A stretch of 64,000 bases of DNA from Bacteroidota bacterium (GTDB lineage: Bacteria > Bacteroidota > Bacteroidia > Bacteroidales > Paludibacteraceae): positions 62,001-126,000 of the forward strand of contig JAEWUM010000040.1 in assembly GCA_023459355.1 (NCBI GenBank), read 5' to 3'. Positions 1 through 9,420 of this stretch are shown here, piece after piece. The position numbers were made by a program, and so were the translations under genes. Position 1 is the stretch's first letter, and every line of letters begins with the position of its first letter. Under the pieces are notes generated by a model. The model searched no databases, was not told where the DNA came from, and worked only from the letters and a program-made list of their open reading frames with translations.

Positions 1-52
<52 letters not shown>

Positions 53-144
53 ATGTTTTGGACTGCAAAGATAGTGCTTTTTTACGAACTTGCAAATTAT
101 TTTTTGTTTTTCTTTTAAATGTGATTAATCTACCGTTTCCCGTT

Positions 145-247
145 CCGTCAATGCGAGCCGGCTTTGCCGACGAATCCCCCCCTCAAACTCGCATTTGGCT
201 ATTGATATTATTCACTGTTAGATATTCGCTATTCACTAATTCACTAA
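145..247. repeat. composite dispersed repeat patch 1
   Basis: The gap between the tRNA and secDF carries a degenerate copy of the CCGTCATTGCGAGG...GAAGCCGACG element (145-176), also seen near 16.1 and 18.7 kb. It is followed by imperfect repeats of the form TATTCGCTATTCACTA (about 199-247), which recur near 16.2 and 59.3 kb. No coding region is credible here. Confidence 0.6.
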
Positions 248-256
248 CATAATCGT

Positions 257-283
257 TTGTGTCAAAAAAAAATATTATATTTG
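257..283 (+). promoter_or_regulatory. Bacteroidales-type promoter of secDF
   Basis: A TATATTTG -7 element lies at 276-283 with a TTG at 257-259. The spacing is 16 bases, a little short of the usual 19-20. The -7 box lies downstream of the possible ATG at 257, which argues for translation from the ATG at 332. Confidence 0.6.
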
Positions 284-331
284 CGGCTCGTTAAAAAAAT
301 TATTATTGTTTTATTAAATAAAAGAAGTTCC

Positions 332-3319
332 ATGCAAAACAAAGGTATTGTAAGAGTTTTAGCAATTTTGCTTGCCTTAGTAAGTTTGTTTTACCTTTCA
401 TTTTCAGTTGTAACTGGTACCTATAATAGAAAAGCCAAAGAGTATGCTGCGGGTGATAAGATGAAAGAGTATCAGTATCTTGATTCTCTTTCGGGTGAAA
501 AAGTTTACTTTGGTTACACGTTGAAAGAATGTCGCGAGAAGGAAATTAACCTCGGCCTCGACCTGAAAGGGGGTATGAATGTGACCCTGGAAGTTTCTGT
601 TGCTGACATTTTACGTGCTTTGTCGGGTTACAACAACAGCCCCGAATTTGTTCAGGCTCTCCAAACAGCCTCCGAACGTCAGAAAACAAATAGTCAGATT
701 GATTATCTCGATCTTTTTGTGAAAACCTTTGAGGAAATCAATCCGCAGGGACAGTTGGCTTCTGTTTTTAGTACAATGGAGTTAAAAGATAAAATCTCAC
801 TGCGTTCAACTAACAATGAAGTGGTTTCGGTGCTGCGAAGTGAGATTGATGGGGCCATCAGCAACTCATTCAATGTGTTGCGTTCCCGTATCGACCGCTT
901 TGGTGTAGTCCAGCCGAATATCCAGCGTGATAACAACAACGTGGGACGTATCTTAATTGAACTCCCGGGTGTTAAAGAACCTGAACGTGTTCGTAAATTG
1001 TTGCAAGGGTCTGCCAATCTGGAGTTTTGGGAAACATTTGAGCTAACTGAGATTGCGAATAACCTCATGGAAGCAGACCGGGTTTTAGCAGCACAGCAGA
1101 CTTCTGTTGATTCTGTAAATACACCCATAGTTGGAGAAAAAACAGAAGTTGTACAGGAAACACCACAAACAGAACAGGACAGCCTGATTGCTGCGTTAAA
1201 GAAAGATAAAGAAGCCGATGTTGATTCCCTTAAGTTGCAGGAGCAATTCAAGAAAGATCATCCTTTGTTATCGGTATTGCAAATTCCGGGAATTGAAACC
1301 GGTCAGTTTAGCAGAGGTCCGGTTGTTGGTTTTGCACATTATAAAGATACTGCCCGAATCAACAGTTATTTTGCTACACGTGGCGTAAAAGAATTAATGC
1401 CGGCAAATCTTGGTTTGAGATGGTCAGTTAAAGCTATTAACGAAAGAGGAGATATCTATCAGTTAATTGCAATTAAAACGAATCGTGATAACCGTGCTCC
1501 GCTCAGTGGAGACGCGGTGACAGATGCCCGTGCAGATTTCAGTCAGACATCTGCCTATGCGAATGTTTCCATGAGTATGAACAGTGAAGGCGCTAAAATT
1601 TGGGCGCGCATGACCAAGGAAAATATTGGTAAGTCTATTGCTATCGCATTGGATGGTTATATTTATTCATTCCCCACAGTAAATACAGAAATTACCGGTG
1701 GACAATCGCAAATTACCGGTAACTTTACAGTTGAAGAGGCAAAGGACCTTGCTAATACTTTGAAATCAGGTAAAATGCCGGCTCCTGCACGCATTGTTCA
1801 GGAAGATATCGTTGGTCCGTCTTTGGGGCAGGATGCCATAAATAGTGGTTTGGTCTCTTTCGTAATTGCATTTGTACTTGTACTGCTTTACATGATCTTC
1901 TATTATGGGTTTATTCCTGGTCTTATTGCTGACCTAGCCTTGTTTACAAACGTATTTTTCCTGTTTGGTATCCTGGCTTCATTTTCGGCAGTATTGACGC
2001 TGCCGGGTATTGCTGGTATCGTCTTAACGATGGGTATGGCAGTTGATGGTAATGTGTTGATTTATGAGCGTATCAGAGAGGAACTGCGTGCCGGTAAAAC
2101 TATGAAGCGTGCTATTGATGATGGTTTTAAAGGGGCCATATCTGCAATTATTGATGCCAATGTAACAACATTGATTACCGGTGTTGTTTTATCTGTATTT
2201 GGAACAGGTCCGATCAAAGGTTTTGCAAATACGTTGATTATCGGTATTATTACTTCATTTATTACAGCAGTATTCATCACGAGATTAATGTTGGATACCT
2301 ATGCAAATAGTAAGAAAGCCAAAGAACTGCCATTTACAACTAAGATAACCCAAAGTTGGTTCCAAAATGCAAAACTGGATTTCCTCGGTGGACGAAAAAT
2401 TGCTTATATAATTTCATCTGCTTTAATCCTGATTAGTATTGTGTCTTTTGTAACAAGAGGATTCAGTTTGGGAATTGATTTCAGTGGTGGACGCAATTAT
2501 GTAGTTCGCTTTGATGAATCGGTAAAAACACAGGATGTGCGTGATATGCTTGCAGATGCATTTGATGGAACTCCGGTTCAGGTGATAACTATCGGTTCTG
2601 ATAATCAGGTACGTATTTCTACCAAGTTTAAAATTGATGATAATTCGGATACAATTGATGATGAAATTGAACTTCGTCTTTACAACGGATTAAAGCCGAT
2701 GTTAAATGATGTGAGCCTGGAAGAGTTTAAGGACGTTAATATTCAGAGTTCTCAAAAGGTAGGTCCAACCATTGCCGATGACATCAAGCGTGCAGCTGTC
2801 TGGGCTGTGTTAATCGCGATTGTTGCTATTGGATTGTATATCCTGGCTCGTTTCCGGAATGTAAGTTATTCGTTGGGTGCTATTATAGGTTTGGTTCACG
2901 ATACAATCGTTACGCTTGGAGCCTTCTCTCTGTTGTACAGTGTTATGCCCTTCTCTATGGAAATCGACCAGGCATTTATAGCGGCTATTCTGACGGTGGT
3001 CGGATATTCGGTGAACGATACGGTGATTATCTTCGACCGTATTCGTGAGTTTATTAGCTTGTATCCGAAACGTGACCGGAAATCGGTTATTAATGATGCT
3101 ATCAATGCTATGTTGAGTCGTACATTTAGTACGTCTATGAGTACTATTCTCGTGTTGCTGATTATCTTTATGTTCGGCGGTGAAACAATTCGTGGGTTTA
3201 TCTTCGCGATGTTGTTTGGTATCGTGATTGGTACTTATTCCTCTATCTTTATTGCAGCTCCCGTATCTTATGAATTTTTCAAAAGAAAAGCAAAAAAAGA
3301 GGCTGCGAAAATCAACTAG
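332..3319 (+). CDS. secDF: fused protein translocase subunit SecDF
   Basis: Inner-membrane component of the Sec pathway that uses the proton motive force to help complete export of preproteins; SecD and SecF are joined in one chain of 995 residues, the usual Bacteroidetes arrangement. There is an N-terminal membrane segment, a large periplasmic P1 region with the SecD motif LGLDLKGGMNV, and a first six-helix block containing GIVLTMGMAVDGNVLIYERIR. A second half follows, with the SecF motif GIDFSGGRNY and a second helix block with VGYSVNDTVIIFDRIRE. A charged, low-complexity insert of about 80 residues interrupts the periplasmic part. The ATG at 332 is preferred over 257 because a promoter box lies between them. 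A strong terminator follows at once, so it is probably monocistronic. Confidence 0.97.
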   Translation: MQNKGIVRVLAILLALVSLFYLSFSVVTGTYNRKAKEYAAGDKMKEYQYLDSLSGEKVYFGYTLKECREKEINLGLDLKGGMNVTLEVSVADILRALSGYNNSPEFVQALQTASERQKTNSQIDYLDLFVKTFEEINPQGQLASVFSTMELKDKISLRSTNNEVVSVLRSEIDGAISNSFNVLRSRIDRFGVVQPNIQRDNNNVGRILIELPGVKEPERVRKLLQGSANLEFWETFELTEIANNLMEADRVLAAQQTSVDSVNTPIVGEKTEVVQETPQTEQDSLIAALKKDKEADVDSLKLQEQFKKDHPLLSVLQIPGIETGQFSRGPVVGFAHYKDTARINSYFATRGVKELMPANLGLRWSVKAINERGDIYQLIAIKTNRDNRAPLSGDAVTDARADFSQTSAYANVSMSMNSEGAKIWARMTKENIGKSIAIALDGYIYSFPTVNTEITGGQSQITGNFTVEEAKDLANTLKSGKMPAPARIVQEDIVGPSLGQDAINSGLVSFVIAFVLVLLYMIFYYGFIPGLIADLALFTNVFFLFGILASFSAVLTLPGIAGIVLTMGMAVDGNVLIYERIREELRAGKTMKRAIDDGFKGAISAIIDANVTTLITGVVLSVFGTGPIKGFANTLIIGIITSFITAVFITRLMLDTYANSKKAKELPFTTKITQSWFQNAKLDFLGGRKIAYIISSALILISIVSFVTRGFSLGIDFSGGRNYVVRFDESVKTQDVRDMLADAFDGTPVQVITIGSDNQVRISTKFKIDDNSDTIDDEIELRLYNGLKPMLNDVSLEEFKDVNIQSSQKVGPTIADDIKRAAVWAVLIAIVAIGLYILARFRNVSYSLGAIIGLVHDTIVTLGAFSLLYSVMPFSMEIDQAFIAAILTVVGYSVNDTVIIFDRIREFISLYPKRDRKSVINDAINAMLSRTFSTSMSTILVLLIIFMFGGETIRGFIFAMLFGIVIGTYSSIFIAAPVSYEFFKRKAKKEAAKIN

Positions 3320-3350
3320 AAGATTTTAATTGATTATTATAAAAGCAAAA

Positions 3351-3385
3351 GAGACCGGCGATATTAATACGCCGGTCTCTTTTTT
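3351..3385 (+). terminator. rho-independent terminator after secDF
   Basis: Perfect 10-bp stem GAGACCGGCG/CGCCGGTCTC with a 9-base loop, followed by six T. Confidence 0.92.
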
Positions 3386-3390
3386 AATTA

Positions 3391-3422
3391 AACCTGTCGC
3401 AATTTTAAAATTCTGACAGGTT
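3391..3422 (-). terminator. possible terminator hairpin after udk
   Basis: Inverted repeat AACCTGTC/GACAGGTT around an A/T-rich loop that is itself palindromic (AATTTTAAAATT). It lies between the converging secDF and udk genes. No clean T run follows on the minus strand, so the terminator role is tentative. Confidence 0.45.
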
Positions 3423-3430
3423 TGGTTGAT

Positions 3431-4048
3431 TTAAATTTTAGTTTTCAGAAAATCCTGGATGAATTTTGTTAGTATATCAATTGCTATGTGATTATTTCCT
3501 CCCTGTGGAACAATGATGTTGGCAAATCGTTTCGTGGGTTCAATAAATTGTAGGTGCATAGGTTTGACGGTCTTTTCATATCTTTCCATCACCTTGTTCA
3601 CCGATCTGCCTCTTTCTACAATGTCGCGGTTGATGACACGAATCAGCCTGTCGTCGGCATCTGCATCTACAAATACTTTTAAATCCAGCATTTTTCTGAC
3701 TTCTGGGCTGGTCAGGACAAGAATACCTTCAACAATCACAACCTTGCAGGGTTTGATGGGTATGGTTTCGTCTGCACGTGTACAGGTCAGATAAGAATAA
3801 ATGGGTTGCTCAATGCTTTTTCCTTCTTTTAGTTCTTTTAAATGTTTAACCAGTAAAGGCCATTCTATTGAGTCAGGATGATCGAAATTAATTTCTAACC
3901 GTTCCTCAAGAGGTTTGTGACTACTGTCACGGTAATATGAATCTTGAGGTAAAATAACCACCTCATTTCCAGGTAGTCGTTCGAGAAGTTTTTTTACAAC
4001 TGTTGTTTTCCCGGATCCTGTTCCTCCGGCTATTCCGATGATGAGCAT
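3431..4048 (-). CDS. udk: uridine kinase
   Basis: Phosphorylates uridine and cytidine with ATP or GTP to give UMP/CMP in pyrimidine salvage; cytosolic. The 205-residue protein opens with the P-loop GGTGSGKTT (residues 8-16). It has the family's PQDSYYRD segment, the NFDHPDSIEW motif and the YSYLTCTR segment. The length is typical of bacterial Udk. It converges on secDF and diverges from radC, so it is probably transcribed alone. Confidence 0.96.
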   Translation of the reverse strand: MLIIGIAGGTGSGKTTVVKKLLERLPGNEVVILPQDSYYRDSSHKPLEERLEINFDHPDSIEWPLLVKHLKELKEGKSIEQPIYSYLTCTRADETIPIKPCKVVIVEGILVLTSPEVRKMLDLKVFVDADADDRLIRVINRDIVERGRSVNKVMERYEKTVKPMHLQFIEPTKRFANIIVPQGGNNHIAIDILTKFIQDFLKTKI

Positions 4049-4178
4049 GATTTTGTATTTTTTGCGTGCTAATATACAGATTTTTCTAATAAATATTTAT
4101 CTTTTACGTACCCATATAGAACATTTTTATTTAATTTTACGGCCGTATACCAAATTGAAAAACTATTTGTTGTTTATT

Positions 4179-4880
4179 ATGTTTGAAAGAGAAAAACATC
4201 TTACCATCCGGGAATGGTCTGAAGAAGACCGTCCGCGTGAAAAGATGCTTAGGAAAGGAACGATGGCGTTGTCTGATGCGGAATTATTAGCCATTATGAT
4301 TGGTTCCGGAAGTAAAAATGAATCAGCGGTTGAATTGGCCAAAAGGATAATGGCTGCCAGTCATTATAATATTAATGAACTGGCAAGACTTACAATATCT
4401 GAACTGTGCAGTAAATTCAAAGGAATTGGTGAGGCTAAAGCCGTTACAATTGTCGCGGCATTGGAATTAGGTAAAAGACGTAAAACGAAAGAAACAATAG
4501 ATAGAAAGAAAATTGGCTCCAGTATTGATTTGTTTCATTTGTTTGAGGCCAGTGTAATTGACTTAGATTACGAAGAGTTTTGGGTTGCTCTGCTGGATGG
4601 GGCAAACAAAGTGATTGAAGTTAAAAAACTGACGCAGGGAGGTAGTAGTCAGACTGTTGTGGATATACCTATGTTGTTGAAACTGGCATTAGATAAAAAG
4701 GCTGCCTGTCTCGCAGTAGCGCATAATCATCCTTCGGGACAGAAGTTTCCCAGCCGTGAAGACGAAAAGGTAACCCACCGTGTCAGAGCAGGTTGTGAAG
4801 CTATAGGAATACGTTTCCTCGATCACCTTATTATTGCCGGCGGTTGTTATTATAGTTTTTGTGACGAAGGAAAAATTTGA
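4179..4880 (+). CDS. radC: RadC/YeeS-family JAB1/MPN metalloprotein
   Basis: Member of the RadC (UPF0758) family. A historic link to DNA repair is not well supported and the biochemical role is uncertain. The 233-residue protein has an N-terminal helical part resembling a UPF0758 helix-hairpin-helix region (KFKGIGEAKAVTI), then an MPN domain. The JAMM zinc motif HNHPSG is followed by an Asp in PSREDEKVT, and the upstream Glu lies in EVKKLTQGG. ATG 4179 (MFEREKHL) is chosen over the in-frame ATG at 4038. The longer form would overlap the start of udk and add a hydrophobic stretch not found in the family. Confidence 0.9.
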   Translation: MFEREKHLTIREWSEEDRPREKMLRKGTMALSDAELLAIMIGSGSKNESAVELAKRIMAASHYNINELARLTISELCSKFKGIGEAKAVTIVAALELGKRRKTKETIDRKKIGSSIDLFHLFEASVIDLDYEEFWVALLDGANKVIEVKKLTQGGSSQTVVDIPMLLKLALDKKAACLAVAHNHPSGQKFPSREDEKVTHRVRAGCEAIGIRFLDHLIIAGGCYYSFCDEGKI

Positions 4881-4888
4881 TAATCAAT

Positions 4889-4913
4889 AGCCCCGGGTTT
4901 TAACCCGGGGGCT
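4889..4913. repeat. GC-rich palindrome (REP-like)
   Basis: AGCCCCGGGTT-tt-AACCCGGGGGCT, an inverted repeat with one extra G in the right arm. It stands between radC and the ABC ATPase gene in an otherwise AT-rich gap. No T run follows, so it looks more like a dispersed REP-type palindrome than a normal terminator. Confidence 0.6.
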
Positions 4914-4925
4914 GATAAATAAAAT

Positions 4926-5834
4926 ATGAAATTATTAGAAGTTAAAAATGTAGTAAAGCAATTCTCCGGACACCGCGCGTTGGATGGAGTGAGTCTGGAT
5001 ATCCCGGAAAATACGGTGTATGGTTTGCTGGGCCCTAACGGAGCCGGGAAGACCACGTTGATTCGAATCATCAATTGCATAACAGCTCCGGATAGTGGAG
5101 AAGTTTTCTTGAACGGAAAAAGACTTACTGCTGAGGACGTTCGGCATATAGGTTATCTGCCCGAAGAACGGGGGTTGTACAAAAAGATGAAAGTAGGAGA
5201 GCAGGCTTTGTATTTGGCTCAATTAAAAGGTATGACTAAGCAGGAGGCATTGAAGGCGCTGAAATACTGGTTTGAGAAGTTTGAGATTCAATCCTGGTGG
5301 AATAAAAAAATCGAAGAGCTTTCGAAAGGGATGGCTCAAAAGGTGCAATTTATTACTACCATTCTGCATGAGCCTAAATTGCTGATTTTTGACGAACCTT
5401 TCAGCGGATTTGATCCGGTAAATGCGGATTTGCTTAAAAGAGAAATCCTGGCTCTGAAAGACGGGGGTGCGACGATTATTTTTTCTACGCATAATATGTC
5501 ATCCGTGGAAGAATTATGTGATAATATTTCGCTGATTGATAAATCTAAAATTGTATTACAAGGGAATGTGGGTGAAATCAGGGCTGCTCATGCTACCGGT
5601 ACCTATAGGGTGGTGACCCGGACGAATTTACATGCCGATAGTTTTGATATCTTACATGAGAAAGATTCGCACCATGGATTCGAGTATGTGCTAAAATCAA
5701 AGGCAGGAGAAACAAACAATGTGTTGTTAGGTAGATTAATGACTCAGTCTGAATTGTTTTCATTCGAAGAAATGCTACCCACCATGAATGATATTTTTAT
5801 TGAAACAGTAACAACTAGACCGAAACAATTATGA
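4926..5834 (+). CDS. ABC transporter ATP-binding protein (NatA-like)
   Basis: Cytosolic ATPase subunit of an ABC-2 exporter, paired with the permease that follows. The 302-residue chain has Walker A GPNGAGKTT (about residues 37-45), the ABC signature LSKGMAQKVQ, Walker B LLIFDEPFSGFDP and an H-loop in FSTHNMSS. A C-terminal region of about 80 residues is typical of NatA/CcmA-type subunits. It overlaps the permease start by four bases (ATGA), indicating translational coupling. The substrate (Na+, drug or lipid) cannot be read from the sequence. Confidence 0.93.
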   Translation: MKLLEVKNVVKQFSGHRALDGVSLDIPENTVYGLLGPNGAGKTTLIRIINCITAPDSGEVFLNGKRLTAEDVRHIGYLPEERGLYKKMKVGEQALYLAQLKGMTKQEALKALKYWFEKFEIQSWWNKKIEELSKGMAQKVQFITTILHEPKLLIFDEPFSGFDPVNADLLKREILALKDGGATIIFSTHNMSSVEELCDNISLIDKSKIVLQGNVGEIRAAHATGTYRVVTRTNLHADSFDILHEKDSHHGFEYVLKSKAGETNNVLLGRLMTQSELFSFEEMLPTMNDIFIETVTTRPKQL

Positions 5835-7156
5835 GTAAGATTGGATTGATTATCAAAAGAGAATATACAACAAGGGTGATGAAACCATCCTTTATTATAT
5901 TGACTTTCCTGACACCGGTGCTGATTGCCGGTATGATCATGGTGCCCCTGTTGTTGGCACAAATCAAAGATAATACAGAGAAGAAAATTGTTGTCATAGA
6001 CCAAACGGGACTTTATAAAACAGTGTTTGCAGATAACGAAAATTTCAAGTTTGAATTTGTCGATCAGTCAATAGAGACCTTCCGGAGAACGAAAGAAAGG
6101 GATTCTTACGATGCAGTGCTTTTTATACCACAGGATTTGTCATTGAATTCCAAGGCTGCTACTTTGTTTTCAGAAGAACAGGTTGGTGTTGAGATGAAAT
6201 CCTATGTCTCGGATTTGTTGAAAAAGCATATTGAAGAAAAAAAACTTGCTGAGCTTAATATTCCTGATTTTAAGGAGCTGGTCGAGAAAACGAAAGTCAG
6301 TATTGATGTTAAAACGGTAAGATGGGGTAAAGATGGGGAAGAGAAAATGGGGTCTGCGGAACTGGCTGTCATCATTGGGATGATTTCAGCTTTTGTAATT
6401 TACATTTTCATTGTGGTCTATGGTGCGCAGGTCATGTCGGGTGTGGTACAGGAGAAAACCAGTCGTATTGTGGAAGTCATTATTTCATCTGTAAAGCCTT
6501 TTCAGCTGATGATGGGGAAGATTATTGGTATCGCCATGGTTGGACTTACACAGTTTGCTTTGTGGGTAATTCTCTCAGTGGTGCTGGTCACTGCCCTGAC
6601 CTCTGCCTTTGGAACTACCCTCGATATTGAAGCTTATCAACAGGCTCAGACAATGGGAGTCTCAGCTGTCAATTTGCCTTTTGATGATCAGGATGGGGTG
6701 GTTTCTGAGTTGCTGGTTGCCCTGCAAAACTTTGATTTTGTTCAAACGGGAATTTTATTTGTGCTGTTCTTCCTTGGAGGTTATTTGCTTTATGCTTCGC
6801 TTTTTGCAGCAGTTGGTTCAGCTGTGGATAATGAAACAGATACGCAGCAATTTTCGCTGCCCTTAACGCTGCCCATCGTTTTTGCCATTTATGCTGCCAT
6901 ATATAGCGCGGAGAACCCTGATGGTCCCCTTGCCTTTTGGTGTTCTATGATTCCGTTTACTTCGCCGATTGTGATGATGGTCCGCTTGCCTTTTGGCGTG
7001 CCGACATGGCAATTGGCTTTATCGTTGGGTATATTGATATTTTCTTTCATCGGGAGTACCTGGGTCGCAGGAAAGATCTACAGAACCGGTATCCTGATGT
7101 ATGGTAAGAAAATTACCTGGAAAGAGATGATGAAATGGGTGTTCTATAAAGGTTAA
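5831..7156 (+). CDS. ABC-2 type permease (NatB-like)
   Basis: Membrane subunit of the NatA-like exporter. The 441-residue protein has an N-terminal helix (about 20-42), a long extracytoplasmic domain, then about five helices containing the ABC-2 signature VVQEKTSRIVEVIISSVKP. This matches the NatB/YhaP family (ABC2_membrane_3). It starts within the stop codon of the ATPase gene. The only gap to the next gene is four bases, suggesting co-transcription with the LD-carboxypeptidase. Confidence 0.9.
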   Translation: MSKIGLIIKREYTTRVMKPSFIILTFLTPVLIAGMIMVPLLLAQIKDNTEKKIVVIDQTGLYKTVFADNENFKFEFVDQSIETFRRTKERDSYDAVLFIPQDLSLNSKAATLFSEEQVGVEMKSYVSDLLKKHIEEKKLAELNIPDFKELVEKTKVSIDVKTVRWGKDGEEKMGSAELAVIIGMISAFVIYIFIVVYGAQVMSGVVQEKTSRIVEVIISSVKPFQLMMGKIIGIAMVGLTQFALWVILSVVLVTALTSAFGTTLDIEAYQQAQTMGVSAVNLPFDDQDGVVSELLVALQNFDFVQTGILFVLFFLGGYLLYASLFAAVGSAVDNETDTQQFSLPLTLPIVFAIYAAIYSAENPDGPLAFWCSMIPFTSPIVMMVRLPFGVPTWQLALSLGILIFSFIGSTWVAGKIYRTGILMYGKKITWKEMMKWVFYKG

Positions 7157-7160
7157 TGAT

Positions 7161-8063
7161 TTGATAGACATTGTAATGCCTGAAGTTATAAACGATATAC
7201 ACAGAATTCGTATCATTTCTCCTTCCGGAGCCATTAATCCGGATTTGATTGATGGTGCAACCGACAGGCTGAGAAGCTGGGGCTTTGAAGTTACTGAAGG
7301 TTGCTTCGCCCGGGAAGTTTACGGTCGCTTTGCCGGAACAGAAGAGCAGCGCATCAATGATTTGCAGGACGCGATAAACGATGAAGGCTTGACAGCGATC
7401 TTGTGTAGCCGGGGAGGGTATGGATTGGCGTCAATCATCGACAGGATTGATTTCTCACCCTTGATCCAACATCCAAAATGGCTGATTGGTTTCAGTGATA
7501 TAACAGTTATTCATGCTGCTTTATCACGCCTGAATCTACCTTCGCTTCATGCTGTAATGGCAAAACATCTGACTGAATTACCTGATGATTCGACCTCCTT
7601 ACAACACCTCAGAAAAATACTTGTAGGAGAATTTCCGAAGTATCATATTGCTTCAGATAAATTTAACCGCATTGGAAATGCAAAAGGCAAGCTTGTAGGA
7701 GGAAATTTATCTGTTTTGATGGGATTGCGCGGAACATCGTTTGAGCCCGAATATAAAGGAGCAGTATTGTTCCTTGAAGAAATCGCGGAAGAACCCTATC
7801 ACATCGATAGAATGATGCAAAATTTAAGAATGGGTGGTGTTTTTAATGAAATCTCCGGACTCATTGTGGGGCATTTTACCAATTGCACGGAAGATCCACT
7901 GATGCACAAATCTGTCAAAGAGATAATACTTGACGCAACTGCAGGATGCCCTGTTTGTTTTGGCTTTCCGGCCGGACATGAAGATGAGAATTATCCATTG
8001 ATTATGGGACGAGAACTTATACTACAGGTGACAATATCAGGAACGGTGATTAAATTCAATTGA
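7161..8063 (+). CDS. LD-carboxypeptidase (peptidase family S66)
   Basis: Family S66 enzymes cleave the L,D bond of tetrapeptides in murein recycling. In this 300-residue protein the catalytic Ser lies in GFSDIT (Ser112), with the family Glu in FLEEIAEEPYHIDRM and the His in GFPAGHEDENYP. IISPSG near the N-terminus is also family-typical. No signal peptide is seen, so it is cytosolic. The start is uncertain: TTG at 7161 or ATG at 7176. The gene follows the permease by four bases, and its last eight bases overlap the 3' end of the converging recO. Confidence 0.9.
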   Translation: MIDIVMPEVINDIHRIRIISPSGAINPDLIDGATDRLRSWGFEVTEGCFAREVYGRFAGTEEQRINDLQDAINDEGLTAILCSRGGYGLASIIDRIDFSPLIQHPKWLIGFSDITVIHAALSRLNLPSLHAVMAKHLTELPDDSTSLQHLRKILVGEFPKYHIASDKFNRIGNAKGKLVGGNLSVLMGLRGTSFEPEYKGAVLFLEEIAEEPYHIDRMMQNLRMGGVFNEISGLIVGHFTNCTEDPLMHKSVKEIILDATAGCPVCFGFPAGHEDENYPLIMGRELILQVTISGTVIKFN

Positions 8064-8778
8064 ACATTTCATGCAGTATTGAAACTGAATTAAGCCCATG
8101 AAACTCGGGAACATGCAGTTTGTAATACTCAATCAATCCATTCAGCAGTTCATTCCTTTTTTCGCGCGATAAGACTAAAGTGTTTCCGGATTCAAAGGAG
8201 AGCTGTAGTAGCGAGTTAAAGATAGTCGACATTTCGGCCGACAAAAAATGACTGTGCGAGGGTTTGTTTATGAGGAATACTCCATTTAGCAGATCAAAAT
8301 ACCTGGCGTTTTTTTCTTCTGGATTCGGTTCAAATCCGAGATATCCGGAAAGCTTCACCATGAGAATCAGATGAAAATTAGCAATCTCTGCATCAGTTTG
8401 CTCAAGTGAAAGGACTGATTGCTCAAGAAAATCATAGAGGTGTACTTCAGGCTCGGGTTGTTTAAGTGTTTTATATAACAATTCTGCTGTAAAATGTGTA
8501 AGTGCATTTTTAAGCGGATGGTTGTAAATATTGGTCAGACTGTTTTGTATCCTGACCTCCCTGAGTTGCTGAAATTCTTTTCCGGGATGATAGGATGCTG
8601 TGACTTCAATCAAGGAAAGCGGTAGAAAACAGGCAGCTCTGACCCCTGACTTTTTACCGTTTAATCCGTATACGATATAGGAAACCCGTCCGTAATCCCG
8701 GGTGTAAACCATGACTATAGTTGACTTGTCTGAGTATTTTAGCGTTCGTAGTACCAATCCGGGTGTTTTCGTGAGCAT
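8056..8778 (-). CDS. recO: DNA repair protein RecO
   Basis: Works with RecR/RecF to load RecA on SSB-coated single-stranded DNA in recombinational repair. The 240-residue protein has the N-terminal OB-fold pattern of RecO: TPGLVLRTLKYSDKSTIV, then YTRDYGRVSYIVYG. A helical C-terminal domain follows. The zinc-binding Cys cluster of some RecO proteins is absent, as is common in Bacteroidetes. A -7-like TATTTTTG element lies upstream on the minus strand (8799-8806). Confidence 0.92.
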   Translation of the reverse strand: MLTKTPGLVLRTLKYSDKSTIVMVYTRDYGRVSYIVYGLNGKKSGVRAACFLPLSLIEVTASYHPGKEFQQLREVRIQNSLTNIYNHPLKNALTHFTAELLYKTLKQPEPEVHLYDFLEQSVLSLEQTDAEIANFHLILMVKLSGYLGFEPNPEEKNARYFDLLNGVFLINKPSHSHFLSAEMSTIFNSLLQLSFESGNTLVLSREKRNELLNGLIEYYKLHVPEFHGLNSVSILHEMFN

Positions 8779-8917
8779 GGGTGAATGAGATTTTCATGCA
8801 AAAATAAGATAATTATGGTAATTATGTCGTTTTTGGGATACACGATTAGTCGATAAAACAGGTGTGTTGTGAAAAACAGCGACTTAGGAAATATTCAAAA
8901 ATATTTTCCAAAAGGTT

Positions 8918-8947
8918 TTGTAGAATCAAAAAACTGACGTATATTTG
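8918..8947 (+). promoter_or_regulatory. promoter of tRNA-Glu / rpsT
   Basis: TTG at 8918-8920, exactly 19 bases, then TATATTTG at 8940-8947. This is a textbook match to the Bacteroidetes -33/-7 consensus (TTG-N19-TAnnTTTG). Confidence 0.85.
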
Positions 8948-8988
8948 CACCCGCAATTGAGAGGTCAGTTGTAGTTTAAAAAGTTCAA

Positions 8989-9060
8989 GGCCCATTCGTC
9001 TATCGGTTAGGACGCCAGATTTTCATTCTGGAAAGAGGGGTTCGATTCCCCTATGGGCTA
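8989..9060 (+). tRNA. tRNA-Glu (TTC)
   Basis: Full cloverleaf of 72 bases: acceptor GGCCCAT with ATGGGCT, anticodon arm CCAGA-TTTTCAT-TCTGG with anticodon TTC, T-arm AGGGGTTCGATTCCCCT and discriminator A. The 3' CCA is not encoded. rpsT begins 30 bases downstream, so a shared transcript is likely. Confidence 0.96.
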
Positions 9061-9090
9061 CAATGTTAATGAATTTAAAAGTTAATTGAG

Positions 9091-9345
9091 ATGGCAAATC
9101 ATCAATCATCAATCAAAAGAATACGTCAGATACAAAAACGCAAATTGCATAATCGTTATTATGCAAAGACTGCCCGTAATGCTGTGCGTAAATTACGTGC
9201 TACTGCTGAGAAATCAGTTGCTGCCGAAATGTTGCCTAAAGTAAGCGCTATGTTGGATAAACTGGCCAAACGCAACATCATCCATAAAAATAAGGCGTCA
9301 AACCTGAAATCAAAATTGGCGGTTTATATCAATAAGTTGGCATAA
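9091..9345 (+). CDS. rpsT: 30S ribosomal protein S20
   Basis: Primary 16S rRNA-binding protein of the small subunit. The 84-residue basic protein starts MANHQSSIKRIRQIQKRK and consists of the expected long helices. The length is normal for S20. It sits between tRNA-Glu and a strong terminator, and probably shares the tRNA promoter. Confidence 0.97.
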   Translation: MANHQSSIKRIRQIQKRKLHNRYYAKTARNAVRKLRATAEKSVAAEMLPKVSAMLDKLAKRNIIHKNKASNLKSKLAVYINKLA

Positions 9346-9368
9346 ATGTTTCATAATAAATATAAAAA

Positions 9369-9398
9369 GCCCGCTATCAAATTGGTAGCGGGCTTTTT
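9369..9398. terminator. bidirectional terminator between rpsT and the porin remnant
   Basis: Stem GCCCGCTA/TAGCGGGC with a 9-base loop, preceded by A5 and followed by T5, so it can stop transcription from either side. Confidence 0.92.
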
Positions 9399-9420
9399 GT
9401 CATGTACAGTGTATCTTCTT

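Noticed and set aside
257..331. Longer SecDF N-terminus from ATG 257
   Set aside because: The -7 promoter element lies inside this stretch, and the added residues do not resemble SecDF.
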